Assembly: GCF_900086585.1 (NCBI RefSeq)
Contig: NZ_FLKM01000009.1
Span: 1,612,001-1,676,000 of the forward strand
DNA from: Emergencia timonensis
Lineage (GTDB): Bacteria; Bacillota; Clostridia; Peptostreptococcales; Anaerovoracaceae
Direction of reading: 5' to 3'
DNA: 64,000 nt
Every line of letters begins with the position of its first letter. Position 1 is the stretch's first letter. Below the pieces are notes generated by a model that saw only the letters and a list, made by a program, of their open reading frames with translations, did not search any database and had not been told where the DNA came from. Of this stretch, positions 41,559-50,014 are shown one piece after another. The translations under genes and the position numbers were made by a program.

Positions 41559-44228
41559 ATGGGAAAAAGAATTGTCATTATTGACGGAAACAGTCTGATT
41601 AATAGAGCTTATTATGCGATGCAGCGTCCGATGATAACCAAAGAGGGGATTTACACACAGGGTATTTACGGATTTATCAATATGCTGACGAAGATACAGG
41701 ATGACTATGCGCCTGACTATATTACCGTAGCTTGGGACCGGAAAGCGCCGACCTTCCGGCACGAAGAATACAAAGAGTATAAGGCTGGACGAAAAAAAAT
41801 GCCGCCAGAATTGGCCATGGAGATTCCTCTGATGAAGGATATTTTGACAGCTATGAACATTGAGAATTTAGAAATTGACGGTTTTGAAGCTGACGATATT
41901 ATAGGAACCGTAGCGCGAATTTCCGAAGAAGAGGGATTAGAGCCTCTGATTATTACTGGTGATAAAGACGCGTTACAGCTGGCTACAGACGTGACACAGA
42001 TTCTCATCACCAAAAAAGGAATTTCAGAATTCGATCTCTACGACAGAGAGAAGATGATTGAGCGATATCAGCTGACGCCGGAACAGTTTATCGATTTGAA
42101 AGGACTGATGGGAGATCAGTCTGATAATATTCCCGGCATACCAGGGGTAGGCGAAAAGACTGGCATCAAGCTATTGACCCAATTTGGCAGCGTAGCTAAT
42201 TTGCTTGCTAACACAGATCAGATCAGCAACGCAAAACTGCGGACAAAGGTAGAAGAAAATGCCCAGTTGGCTGCCATGAGCAGAAGACTTGCAACAATCA
42301 ATCAATATGTTCCGCTGGATATAGAAATCAATCAGTATAAGGTGATGCAGCCAGATTATAATGCCTTGATTAACCTCTACGTCAAGCTGGAGTTCAACAG
42401 CTTTTTGAAGCGGCTTCACATCGAGGATAATCCGGAGATGTCCATGGACTTTGAAGATAGCGACGTTGAGTATCGTAAAACGGAAATCAGTGACCCGAAA
42501 GGACTGCAGTTTCTCAAGGAGCTGAACCAGAGCACGCCGGTTATTATCAAGGTGTTCAGCGACAATAGTCATATCGACGCACCGTCGATTTTTGGCATGG
42601 CGTTTTTGATAAATGATAATTATTATTATGTAAACCTTGATATGGCAGATATACTGGGTGAGCTCGTTGACCTGCTCAACGAAAAACGGCTAAAGATCAT
42701 CGGTCATGATTTAATTAAGGACTATTATGCGCTGATGTACAAAGGCTTTACCGCTCCGGATACAGAGTTTGATACAGCCATTGCACAGTACGTCATTGAT
42801 CCAACAAAGTCCAACTATAACATGAAAACCTTGGCTTTTGAGAACCTTCATTACGAGCTGAAAGATGAAAAAGAGTTTATGGAAGAGAGCGGGCAGATCG
42901 ACCTGTTGGGCGGTAGCACTTCAAAATATATAGACTACGGTTTTGACTGGTGCCTAGCTGTCAAAAGACTGATGCAGCTGCAGCAAAAAAACCTTGCTGA
43001 CAACCAATTGGAAAGAGTCTTTAAACAGGTGGAGCTTCCTCTGATCGAAGTGCTGGCGTCCATGGAAGTTGAGGGTTTTAATGTGGACAAGGCCACTTTG
43101 GAAAATTTTGGTCTTGTTTTAAAAGAGGAAATAGTACAGCTGGAAAAAAGTATTTACACCCTGGCAGGTACGGAATTTAACATCAATTCCCCGGCGCAGT
43201 TAGGCGAAATTCTATTCGAAAGGCTGGAACTTCCAGCCGGCAAGAAGACAAAACGAGGATATAGTACGAGCGCTGACGTGTTGGAGAAAATCCGCGATAA
43301 GCATCCAATTGTAGATATGGTACTGCAGTACAGAACCTTGACCAAACTGAACAGTACCTATGTGGAGGGACTGAAGCCGCTGATCGGAAAAGACGGAAAA
43401 ATCAGAGCGCATTTACAGCAGACTGTCACTGCTACAGGGAGAATCAGTTGTACAGAACCGAATCTGCAGAACATTCCAATCAGACAGGATTTAGGAAGAC
43501 AATTGCGGAAAGCCTTTGTTCCAGGCTGCGAAAACTGTACTCTTGTAGGCGCCGACTATTCACAGATTGAACTGAGAATATTGGCTCATCTTTCTGGCGA
43601 TGAGAATCTGATTGACGCTTTTAACAATGGCGATGACATCCACCGAAACACAGCTGCCAGAGTGTTCAATTTAGATTACGATGCTGTAACGCCCCTGGAC
43701 AGAAGCAGGGCCAAAGCAGTAAATTTCGGCGTCATCTACGGTATGAGCGGCTTTGGACTGTCTGAAGAACTGCAGATAACCAGAAAAGAAGCAGAAAAAT
43801 ATATTAAAGATTACTTTGATAAGCACCTTGCTGTTAAGAATTATATGGATGAACAGGTTGCAAACTGCAAGGCCAACGGTTATTCTGAAACGATTATGGG
43901 ACGTAAGCGTTATATTCACGAAATCAATTCTTCTAATTATATGACCAGGCAGCTGGGCGAGCGTTTGGCAATGAATTCACCGATTCAAGGCAGTGCGGCG
44001 GATATCATTAAAATCGCTATGATCAAAGTGTATCGGGAGCTGACGGAAAAAAATTATCAATCAAAGTTGATTTTACAGGTTCATGATGAACTGATTATCA
44101 AGACTTATCAAAGTGAGATTGATGAAATTAAAGAACTTTTAGTCAGGAACATGGAAAATGCTATGGATTTGAAGGTGAAATTAGAAAGCGATTTGAACCA
44201 AGGGGATACTTGGTACGATTTAAAGTAA
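41559..44228 (+). CDS. polA: DNA polymerase I
   Basis: PolA removes RNA primers and fills gaps. The 889-residue protein has an N-terminal 5'-3' flap nuclease (IDGNSLINRAYYAM, NLEIDGFEADDIIGT, GLMGDQSDNIPGIPGVGEKT), a degenerate 3'-5' exonuclease region (about 310-470) and a full polymerase domain (VGADYSQIELRILAHLSGD, RSRAKAVNFGVIYGMSGFGL, LQVHDELI). In the exonuclease region the DxE of ExoI is missing (IIKVFSDN), so proofreading is probably lost, as in Bacillus. The sequence RVFNLD-like motif and length are normal. coaE follows 24 bp later. Confidence 0.97.
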   Translation: MGKRIVIIDGNSLINRAYYAMQRPMITKEGIYTQGIYGFINMLTKIQDDYAPDYITVAWDRKAPTFRHEEYKEYKAGRKKMPPELAMEIPLMKDILTAMNIENLEIDGFEADDIIGTVARISEEEGLEPLIITGDKDALQLATDVTQILITKKGISEFDLYDREKMIERYQLTPEQFIDLKGLMGDQSDNIPGIPGVGEKTGIKLLTQFGSVANLLANTDQISNAKLRTKVEENAQLAAMSRRLATINQYVPLDIEINQYKVMQPDYNALINLYVKLEFNSFLKRLHIEDNPEMSMDFEDSDVEYRKTEISDPKGLQFLKELNQSTPVIIKVFSDNSHIDAPSIFGMAFLINDNYYYVNLDMADILGELVDLLNEKRLKIIGHDLIKDYYALMYKGFTAPDTEFDTAIAQYVIDPTKSNYNMKTLAFENLHYELKDEKEFMEESGQIDLLGGSTSKYIDYGFDWCLAVKRLMQLQQKNLADNQLERVFKQVELPLIEVLASMEVEGFNVDKATLENFGLVLKEEIVQLEKSIYTLAGTEFNINSPAQLGEILFERLELPAGKKTKRGYSTSADVLEKIRDKHPIVDMVLQYRTLTKLNSTYVEGLKPLIGKDGKIRAHLQQTVTATGRISCTEPNLQNIPIRQDLGRQLRKAFVPGCENCTLVGADYSQIELRILAHLSGDENLIDAFNNGDDIHRNTAARVFNLDYDAVTPLDRSRAKAVNFGVIYGMSGFGLSEELQITRKEAEKYIKDYFDKHLAVKNYMDEQVANCKANGYSETIMGRKRYIHEINSSNYMTRQLGERLAMNSPIQGSAADIIKIAMIKVYRELTEKNYQSKLILQVHDELIIKTYQSEIDEIKELLVRNMENAMDLKVKLESDLNQGDTWYDLK

Positions 44229-44252
44229 TCACGTTTCAGCAGGAGAGAGTAA

Positions 44253-44852
44253 ATGAAAGTAATAGGACTGACAGGCGGAATTGGCGCCGGTAAATCTACA
44301 GTGACGAACTATCTGAGGAAGCAAGGTTATCTCGTCATCGACGCCGACGCCATCGCCCACCAGATTACAGAAAAGGGCAGCCCCGCCTTAAAAAAAATCG
44401 CCCTCTGCTTTGGTGCAGAAGTTTTGTATGAAGACGGAAGTCTCAATCGGAAAAAACTGGCTGCTTTCGTATTCAGTGATGAAGAGAAGAAAAGACAATT
44501 GGAACAGCTTACCACGGTTGAGGTCGTTTACATTATCAAAACTCAACTCGAAGATTTACGCAAAAAAGGAAAACAGGATATCGTCTTTGTCGACGCACCG
44601 CTGCTCTTTGAAACTGGCGCAGACAAGCTGACAGATATGGTCTGGCTTGTAGACGCCGACATGGAGGCCAGAATTTCAAGAGTGATGGACAGAGATGGGA
44701 CTTCAAGAGAAGCAGTCGTAAGCAGAGTTCAAAATCAAATGGACAGCAGTGAGAAAAAGAAGCTTTCGGCAGAAATTATTGATAATTCAAAGGGAAAGGA
44801 AGAACTCTACCAGCAGATAGAGTATTTACTGATGAGGTATGTTAAAAAATAA
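44253..44852 (+). CDS. coaE: Dephospho-CoA kinase
   Basis: CoaE performs the last step of coenzyme A synthesis, phosphorylating the 3'-OH of dephospho-CoA. The 199-residue protein begins with the P-loop GLTGGIGAGKST, followed by DADAIAHQ (the Asp that activates the ribose) and VDAPLLFETG in the lid. GGAGAG precedes the ATG. Its stop overlaps the start of the solute-binding protein by 14 bp. polA-coaE adjacency is common in Firmicutes. Confidence 0.95.
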   Translation: MKVIGLTGGIGAGKSTVTNYLRKQGYLVIDADAIAHQITEKGSPALKKIALCFGAEVLYEDGSLNRKKLAAFVFSDEEKKRQLEQLTTVEVVYIIKTQLEDLRKKGKQDIVFVDAPLLFETGADKLTDMVWLVDADMEARISRVMDRDGTSREAVVSRVQNQMDSSEKKKLSAEIIDNSKGKEELYQQIEYLLMRYVKK

Positions 44853-46476
44853 AGGGAAAAGAGCATATAGAGTATTAGATTTTTTACACGAACACGTTAT
44901 CGCAATCATCATCGCAGTCGTTGTGCTGGCAGGAGTGATTTCCACCATTGCCATTGTCAAAGGCGATGTGAAGACGAGCTCTGAAAAAGAAAACAGTATC
45001 CAGTACGAGGAAATGAGTACGATTTACTTTGCAATGGATCCGGTAAAATCGCTGAATCCGCTGTCCTCACAGGATCGAGATGTATATTACATTTCGCAGC
45101 TGATGTTCAGCAGTCTGTTTAAATTAAATGAAAATCTGAACATAGAGCCAGATCTGGTATCTTCTTATACAGCTAATTCTGGCAGCGGAACCGTTTCTAT
45201 CAAGCTGAGAGAGGACGCAAAATTCAGTGATGGATCAAGGGTAACGGCAGAGGATGTTCGCTATACAGTCAGCCAAATCCTCAGAATTGGGGATGAGAGT
45301 CCTTACTACGAATACGCATCTAAGATTGATTCTGTAAAAACCTCTGGCAGCTACAGCCTTACAATCACTTTTGAGAATCCTAATGACGCAGCTCTCGATA
45401 ATTTGGTGTTTCCAATCGTTTCCAGCAGCAGTTATGATGACTCCGCTAACAAAATCGTCGGCAGCGGTCAGTATGCCTATGACAGCTACGACAGTATGAA
45501 ATTATTGAAGCTGAAACCAAATACCTATTATTATGGCGGTGTGCCTCAGAACAGGATTCAGTTTAAAATCATTCAGGACAAGACAAAGACAACGGGTCTT
45601 ATGACGACGGATGCAATTACAGCTTATGTCAGCACAGCGCAAGACGCAGATTCTGACGCTGAGGATAAAAAACTCAAGGTCACCAAGATTCCTTCCAGTG
45701 AACTTGAATATCTAGGTTTCAATTTTGATAACAAATACCTTGCAAAAAAAGAAGTAAGACAGGCCATTGCTCTTGCAATCGATACAGAATCTCTGATTCA
45801 AGATAACTATGGCGGTGCAGGCATAACATCAGATTCCGTCTATTTCCCAGGATTCCTAGGAACCGAGAATAAAGGGGATTTTTATAAGCAGGATCAGAAG
45901 GGGGCATCGGAACTCTTACAAAAATCCGGCTTTAAGGACTCAAACGAAGACGGCATTTTAGAAGACAGTAAAGGACGCGACTTTCAATTGACGATTTTGG
46001 TAAACAGCAACGATGGCAGCCGCAGCGACACTGCCTCCAGCATATCAGAAGCATTGAATCAGATTGGAATCAAAGCTTCTGTAAAGAAGGTATCCTGGGC
46101 AGAATATCGCAGTGAAGTGCGCAGCGGAGATTTCGATCTCTTTTTGGGCGGCTACCAATTCGATAAAAAATACGACTTAAGATCTCTGTTCAGTAAAAGT
46201 AATTACTTAGGCTACAAAAATGATCGGATTCTTGCCAGCGTAAAAAAACTGGAAACTTGTATTTCTGCGGAGCAGCAGAAAGAAACCTACGAGAAATTAA
46301 AAACTATGCTGCAGGAGGAACTGCCGTATTACAGCCTATGCTACAAGACTTACTCTTTTATTACCGTAAAGGAGTTTACCAGTACCGAAACGCCGACGTT
46401 CTTTGATATGTACCGCGGCTGTGATACATGGAAATGGAAAAAAGTAGTGGTGACAGAACAAAAAGATGACAAATAG
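44839..46476 (+). CDS. Membrane-anchored family 5 (peptide-type) solute-binding protein
   Basis: The 545-residue protein has an N-terminal membrane helix (IAIIIAVVVLAGVISTIAIV, about 18-37) without a lipobox cysteine, so it is anchored by a transmembrane helix rather than lipid. It then shows the SBP_bac_5 fold: SLNPLSSQDRDVYYISQLMFSSLFKLNENLNIEPDLVSSY, KLREDAKFSDGSRVTAEDVRYT, AIALAIDTESLIQDNYGGAG. Such proteins feed peptides to ABC importers, but no permease or ATPase gene lies nearby, and it is translationally coupled to coaE (14-bp overlap). A sensory or cell-wall-peptide role is possible; this is inference. Confidence 0.9.
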   Translation: MLKNKGKRAYRVLDFLHEHVIAIIIAVVVLAGVISTIAIVKGDVKTSSEKENSIQYEEMSTIYFAMDPVKSLNPLSSQDRDVYYISQLMFSSLFKLNENLNIEPDLVSSYTANSGSGTVSIKLREDAKFSDGSRVTAEDVRYTVSQILRIGDESPYYEYASKIDSVKTSGSYSLTITFENPNDAALDNLVFPIVSSSSYDDSANKIVGSGQYAYDSYDSMKLLKLKPNTYYYGGVPQNRIQFKIIQDKTKTTGLMTTDAITAYVSTAQDADSDAEDKKLKVTKIPSSELEYLGFNFDNKYLAKKEVRQAIALAIDTESLIQDNYGGAGITSDSVYFPGFLGTENKGDFYKQDQKGASELLQKSGFKDSNEDGILEDSKGRDFQLTILVNSNDGSRSDTASSISEALNQIGIKASVKKVSWAEYRSEVRSGDFDLFLGGYQFDKKYDLRSLFSKSNYLGYKNDRILASVKKLETCISAEQQKETYEKLKTMLQEELPYYSLCYKTYSFITVKEFTSTETPTFFDMYRGCDTWKWKKVVVTEQKDDK

Positions 46477-46498
46477 AAAATTTTTTTCTATTTAGGTG

Positions 46499-46527
46499 TT
46501 TACAAAGTTTATTCCTTAGTGTATAAT
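46499..46527 (+). promoter_or_regulatory. Promoter of tRNA-Leu(GAG)
   Basis: TTTACA (46499-46504) and TATAAT (46522-46527) with a 17-nt spacer lie 39 bp before the mature tRNA. Confidence 0.75.
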
Positions 46528-46533
46528 AATTTT

Positions 46534-46558
46534 CGCGGTCAGAAATTGGCTGACCGCG
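46534..46558 (+). other. Perfect 9-bp hairpin at the predicted 5' end of pre-tRNA-Leu
   Basis: CGCGGTCAG-aaattgg-CTGACCGCG begins right at the expected transcription start and ends 7 nt before the tRNA. It may shield the leader or affect RNase P processing. It has no U tract, so it is not a terminator. Confidence 0.6.
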
Positions 46559-46565
46559 ACGATAT

Positions 46566-46649
46566 GCGGCTGTGGCGGAATGGCAGACGCGCACGGTTGA
46601 GGGCCGTGTGGGTAACACCGTGCTGGTTCAAGTCCAGTCAGCCGCACCA
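46566..46649 (+). tRNA. tRNA-Leu (anticodon GAG)
   Basis: The acceptor stem GCGGCTG/CAGCCGC closes the molecule, with the CCA end encoded. The anticodon stem CACGG/CCGTG encloses loop TTGAGGG with anticodon GAG. A long variable arm (GTGGGTAACACC) is typical of tRNA-Leu, and the T-loop TTCAAGT is normal. Confidence 0.95.
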
Positions 46650-46651
46650 GA

Positions 46652-46695
46652 AGAATAAGTCGATTGCTTGATGGCAGTCGACTTATTTTATTTTG
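46652..46695 (+). terminator. Terminator after tRNA-Leu(GAG)
   Basis: AATAAGTCGA and TCGACTTATT (10 bp) flank a loop and are followed by TTATTTT. Confidence 0.85.
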
Positions 46696-46715
46696 TCGAA
46701 GTTTAGAGGAAATTG

Positions 46716-46744
46716 TTGCTTTTCGTAAATTTATTAGATATAAT
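46716..46744 (+). promoter_or_regulatory. Promoter of the candidate orphan small RNA
   Basis: TTGCTT (46716-46721) and TATAAT (46739-46744) are spaced by exactly 17 nt. It lies after the tRNA terminator and has no gene behind it other than the predicted small RNA. Confidence 0.6.
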
Positions 46745-46750
46745 ATGAAC

Positions 46751-46834
46751 AAGGACTAGCATTTTGTTACTCCTAGTTTAATTTTTACCATACGAAAAGA
46801 AACATCAGCTAGATTCAGCTGATGTTTCTTTTTA
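46751..46834 (+). ncRNA. Candidate orphan small RNA
   Basis: Between a good promoter and a strong terminator lie about 84 nt without any plausible reading frame. The segment has an internal arm pair (ACTAG...CTAGT) and ends with AGAAACATCAGCT-agattc-AGCTGATGTTTCT plus five T (46798-46833). The unit of promoter, short body and terminator is the usual form of a small regulatory RNA. No known family is recognised. Confidence 0.55.
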
Positions 46835-46857
46835 ATTATAGTTTTAGGAACTTTATT

Positions 46858-47000
46858 ATGGTATAATGAACACAATGATCTGACGGCATTGCCGTAATGT
46901 AGTGTTCATTGAATCATGACTCACGATTCTATTTCTAAAGGAATCGTCATGGTATAATGAACACAATGATTTGACGGCGTTGCCGCAATATGGCGTTCAT
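46858..47000 (+). repeat. Type A repeats (one full unit plus a partial unit) upstream of the GntR-type regulator
   Basis: TGGTATAAT boxes occur with TATAAT at 46862 and 46953 (91-bp period). The outer stem is AATGAACAC/GTGTTCATT around the inner hairpin GACGGC-att-GCCGT(a), then ATTGAATCATGAC and the second hairpin CATGAC...GTCATG leading into the next box. The second unit has GACGGC-gtt-GCCGCA and breaks off before the gene's ribosome site. Orientation is toward the gene at 47041. Confidence 0.88.
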
Positions 47001-47040
47001 TGAATCGTGATGTGCAATTATATCTTCAAAGGAGGCTTGA

Positions 47041-48537
47041 ATGCAATATACCAGCAGTCAGGAACAGACAATTTACCGCAGTCTTGCGGGCCAGCTGCAG
47101 CTTGGATTTTTTCAAGATGGGGAAAGGTTTCCTTCCGTTCAGGATATCGCTTCCTATTATCAAGTTTCTTATTGTCCTGCACAGAGAGCGTTAAAAGCCC
47201 TTGAGAGAAACGGGCTGATTCAGCTTTGCCGCGGAAAAGAAACGGTCGTTTTAGCAAAACCTCATGAGAATTATTTAGATAGCCATACATTTCGGCGCCG
47301 TTTAACAGCCTTGATCGATTTAAGCCAAGCCCTTGAGCTGCTCTCGCCATGTATTTGTCTGCAAGGATTTTGCGCTATGGATCAAGACACCTATTCAGAT
47401 TTCCTAACCAAAGCAAAACAGTCCAATCATCCAGCTAAACGACTTTATCAATCGTATGACCAGGCACTTCGATCCCTGGGGAACCAAACGATTTTAAGTT
47501 TATATTATGATATCGGCGCTTTTTTAGAAAGCAGTTTTCTGGATATCCTAACAGAGAAACAAGGCAAAGAAGCGGGCCAATGCTTCTTAGAATCTCTAAC
47601 CAAGTCTCTATGCGACAGTCTGAAGGATTGTCAAGAACATCGTTACGACGCAGCAGAAAGAAGGCTGAATAAACTGCGAACACATTTCTTTCAAAATACA
47701 AAGCAGTATTTTGAACAATTGCAGAATAGATTTCACTGTGAAGAGCAGGAAACCTTCATATGGGAACCTCATAAAGGCCGGAAGAAATACTGTGATCTCG
47801 TTGCGATCGACTTAGTGTGCAGAATCAACGAAGGCAGATACCCTATAGGTGTTAAACTTCCAAGCAAGGCAGTATTAGCGAATCGTTATCACGTGTCTGA
47901 AATAACGATTCGCCGAACGATAGACTTGTTAAATCAATTAGGCATCACCAGGAATATCAACGGGATCGGTACGGAGGTCATTTCTACAGGAGACTTATCC
48001 TTGACAGATGAATTCAAACCGTTGATGATTAGCGAACATTTGCGGACCTTTTTGGAATCACTGCAATTGCTGGCGCTTACTTCAGAAGCCGTCATCAGTT
48101 ATACATTACCGCATTGTTCAGCAAAATCACTGGAATCCATCACACATGCTATCAAGAATGCACCGACAAATCTAGGGTCCATGACAATGATTCACAGCGC
48201 ATGCCTTCAAGTGGTTATCGACGACTGTCCAAACGCCGCGATACGTGAAATCTATGAAAAGATGCTGTTGCTGCTCCTGAACGGAAGTATCCTCAGGTTC
48301 AACGGCGAACAGCTCATCTCACAATGGACGGATGTTTATAAAGAACTATCGGACAGTTTTGATGCTGGCGATTATCAAAGCTTCGCAAAAGCTTATGGGC
48401 ATATGGCGCAGCATACTTTTAGAGAACTGAAGGAGAGACTGAGAACAGAGGGCATGCATGAAGTAGAAAAGATTGCAGATTTGATCAATTCAGAGAGGAG
48501 TAGCTATGGAGACAATTATGCTGGAGGGAACAGATAA
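47041..48537 (+). CDS. GntR-type regulator with two winged-helix domains
   Basis: The 498-residue protein carries an N-terminal GntR helix-turn-helix (about 10-80: LQLGFFQDGERFPSVQDIASYYQVSYCPAQRALKALERNGLIQL) and a second one (about 255-320: INEGRYPIGVKLPSKAVLANRYHVSEITIRRTIDLLNQLGI). Each is followed by an alpha-helical effector-like segment. The arrangement looks like two GntR units in tandem, unusual because most GntR proteins dimerise with one domain each. AAGGAGG precedes the ATG. It overlaps the phosphatase gene by 32 bp, and its promoter may come from the type A repeats just upstream. Target and ligand unknown. Confidence 0.85.
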   Translation: MQYTSSQEQTIYRSLAGQLQLGFFQDGERFPSVQDIASYYQVSYCPAQRALKALERNGLIQLCRGKETVVLAKPHENYLDSHTFRRRLTALIDLSQALELLSPCICLQGFCAMDQDTYSDFLTKAKQSNHPAKRLYQSYDQALRSLGNQTILSLYYDIGAFLESSFLDILTEKQGKEAGQCFLESLTKSLCDSLKDCQEHRYDAAERRLNKLRTHFFQNTKQYFEQLQNRFHCEEQETFIWEPHKGRKKYCDLVAIDLVCRINEGRYPIGVKLPSKAVLANRYHVSEITIRRTIDLLNQLGITRNINGIGTEVISTGDLSLTDEFKPLMISEHLRTFLESLQLLALTSEAVISYTLPHCSAKSLESITHAIKNAPTNLGSMTMIHSACLQVVIDDCPNAAIREIYEKMLLLLLNGSILRFNGEQLISQWTDVYKELSDSFDAGDYQSFAKAYGHMAQHTFRELKERLRTEGMHEVEKIADLINSERSSYGDNYAGGNR

Positions 48538-49276
48538 TATCAGAGATTTCGGCAATACAGTAAACAGAGAGGGGTGTCGTATCAAACCAGGACGGCTCAT
48601 TCGAAGCAGGCATCTTCATGCATTGACAGACAGTGACATTCTAATACTGAAAGAAAACTATCATCTGTCAGAGATCATCGACCTTCGTACAGTCACTGAG
48701 ATGCAAGACAAACCGGATCGAGAAATTCCGGGGGCTTTCATGGCACAAATTCCTTTAATTGAGGAAAAAACTGTCGGCATCACCCATGAGGCTGCAACAG
48801 ATCGAACTGCCGGAGAATGGGTACTGCCTGATATGACGCAGCTTTATCGCAGAATTGTAACCGATGACTTTTCTATCAGTCAACTGTCCAGGGCGCTGAA
48901 GAAAATTATAAGCTGTGATGACGGGGCAGTTCTCTGGCACTGCACAGAAGGGAAGGATCGCTGCGGCATTGTATCCGCTTTAGTTTTATCCCTGCTGGAT
49001 GTTAGCCGCGAAATAATCTTCGCAGATTATCTGATAACCAACAAGACGGCAGCAAAGCGGGCAGAAGCCGTTATGCAGATGGTGTTGAAAAAGACGGGAA
49101 GTGAGGAGAAGGCTCTGGCAGTCCGTCAGGTCTTTCTTGCTGATGAGAAGTATCTTCAAGCAGCCTTTGATGCCATTGAAGAGCAGAACGGTTCCACATC
49201 AGCGTTTTTCAGCAAAAGTTTGAATATCAGTGCGGCAGAAAAGACACGCTTTCAAGAAAAATGCCTTATCAGATAA
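48506..49276 (+). CDS. Tyrosine-protein phosphatase (Y_phosphatase3 type)
   Basis: The 256-residue protein has the dual-specificity signature HCTEGKDRCG with Cys146 as nucleophile and Arg152 in the P-loop. The opening NIRDFGNTVNREGCRIKPGRLIRSRHLH and IDLRTVTEMQDKPD are typical of the Y_phosphatase3 group, related to LipA-type phosphatases that also act on phosphoinositides or phosphorylated small molecules. GAGAGGAG precedes the ATG. The gene overlaps the end of the two-headed GntR gene, so the two are co-expressed; one may control a phosphorylated ligand of the other. Confidence 0.9.
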   Translation: METIMLEGTDNIRDFGNTVNREGCRIKPGRLIRSRHLHALTDSDILILKENYHLSEIIDLRTVTEMQDKPDREIPGAFMAQIPLIEEKTVGITHEAATDRTAGEWVLPDMTQLYRRIVTDDFSISQLSRALKKIISCDDGAVLWHCTEGKDRCGIVSALVLSLLDVSREIIFADYLITNKTAAKRAEAVMQMVLKKTGSEEKALAVRQVFLADEKYLQAAFDAIEEQNGSTSAFFSKSLNISAAEKTRFQEKCLIR

Positions 49277-49283
49277 AATCAGC

Positions 49284-49313
49284 TTGAAAACACCTCATGG
49301 TTTATGATATTAT
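49284..49313 (+). promoter_or_regulatory. Promoter of tRNA-Gly(CCC)
   Basis: TTGAAA (49284-49289) and TATTAT (49308-49313) with an 18-nt spacer, 15 bp before the mature tRNA. Confidence 0.55.
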
Positions 49314-49328
49314 ATTCTATGTTGAAAT

Positions 49329-49402
49329 GCGGACATAGTTCATTGGTAGAATATCAGCTTCCCAAGCTGAGGAGGCGGGTTCGATTCCCGTTGTCCGCTC
49401 CA
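49329..49402 (+). tRNA. tRNA-Gly (anticodon CCC)
   Basis: Acceptor stem GCGGACA/TGTCCGC with T as discriminator and CCA encoded. Anticodon stem TCAGC/GCTGA encloses loop TTCCCAA with anticodon CCC. T-loop TTCGATT is normal. Confidence 0.93.
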
Positions 49403-49436
49403 TTAGTTCTAAATGGAGTAAAATGTAAAAGAAGTA

Positions 49437-49465
49437 TTGACGAGTCTTTCGCCTTATGCTAAAAT
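49437..49465 (+). promoter_or_regulatory. Promoter of tRNA-Leu(CAA)
   Basis: TTGACG (49437-49442) and TAAAAT (49460-49465) with a 17-nt spacer, 11 bp before the mature tRNA. Confidence 0.75.
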
Positions 49466-49476
49466 ACTATTATTGC

Positions 49477-49563
49477 GCCGGCGTGATGGAATTGGCAGAC
49501 GTGCGGGATTCAAAATCCCGTGGTGGTAACACCGTATGGGTTCGACCCCCATCGCCGGCACCA
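49477..49563 (+). tRNA. tRNA-Leu (anticodon CAA)
   Basis: Acceptor stem GCCGGCG/CGCCGGC with A73 and encoded CCA. Anticodon stem CGGGA/TCCCG encloses TTCAAAA with anticodon CAA. The long variable arm (TGGTGGTAACACCGTA) confirms the leucine type. Confidence 0.96.
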
Positions 49564-49616
49564 AATTGATAATGCTTTAAATTAACATATTCTTAAACGC
49601 ATTGTAGGAGGAAAAA

Positions 49617-50000
49617 ATGAATCAATTAACAGTTCAGGTAGTTATTTTAGTTGTCTTTATCGGAGCTATGTATCTTTTGCTGATCAGACCGCAGAAGAAG
49701 AAAGAAAAGACGATTCAGAATATGAGAAACAGCCTGCAGGTTGGAGATGAAATTATTACAATCGGCGGCATCTGCGGAAAAGTCGTCAAGACCAAGGAAG
49801 ACTCCATCGTAATCCAGGTCGGCGCAGACAAAGTCAAATTTGAAATGATGAGATGGTCTATCTCTTCTGTCGTAAGTTCAAGCAAATCTGCTTCTAAGTC
49901 AGAAAAAGAGGTTGAAGAAGAGACCAAGAAGGTTATGCCTAAGAGATTGAAGAAATCGGCCGATGACGAAGAAGAGACCATTCCTGAAGACGAAAAGTAA
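49617..50000 (+). CDS. yajC: Sec translocon accessory protein YajC
   Basis: YajC associates with SecDF and YidC in the membrane. The 127-residue protein has one membrane helix (VQVVILVVFIGAMYLLLI), the family motif RPQKKKEKT and a conserved small domain VGDEIITIGGICGKVVKTKEDSIVIQVG. The C-terminal tail is long and charged. AGGAGG precedes the ATG. secDF follows, separated by a terminator-like hairpin, consistent with a shared role. Confidence 0.94.
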   Translation: MNQLTVQVVILVVFIGAMYLLLIRPQKKKEKTIQNMRNSLQVGDEIITIGGICGKVVKTKEDSIVIQVGADKVKFEMMRWSISSVVSSSKSASKSEKEVEEETKKVMPKRLKKSADDEEETIPEDEK

Positions 50001-50014
50001 AAAAGTGATTGAAA

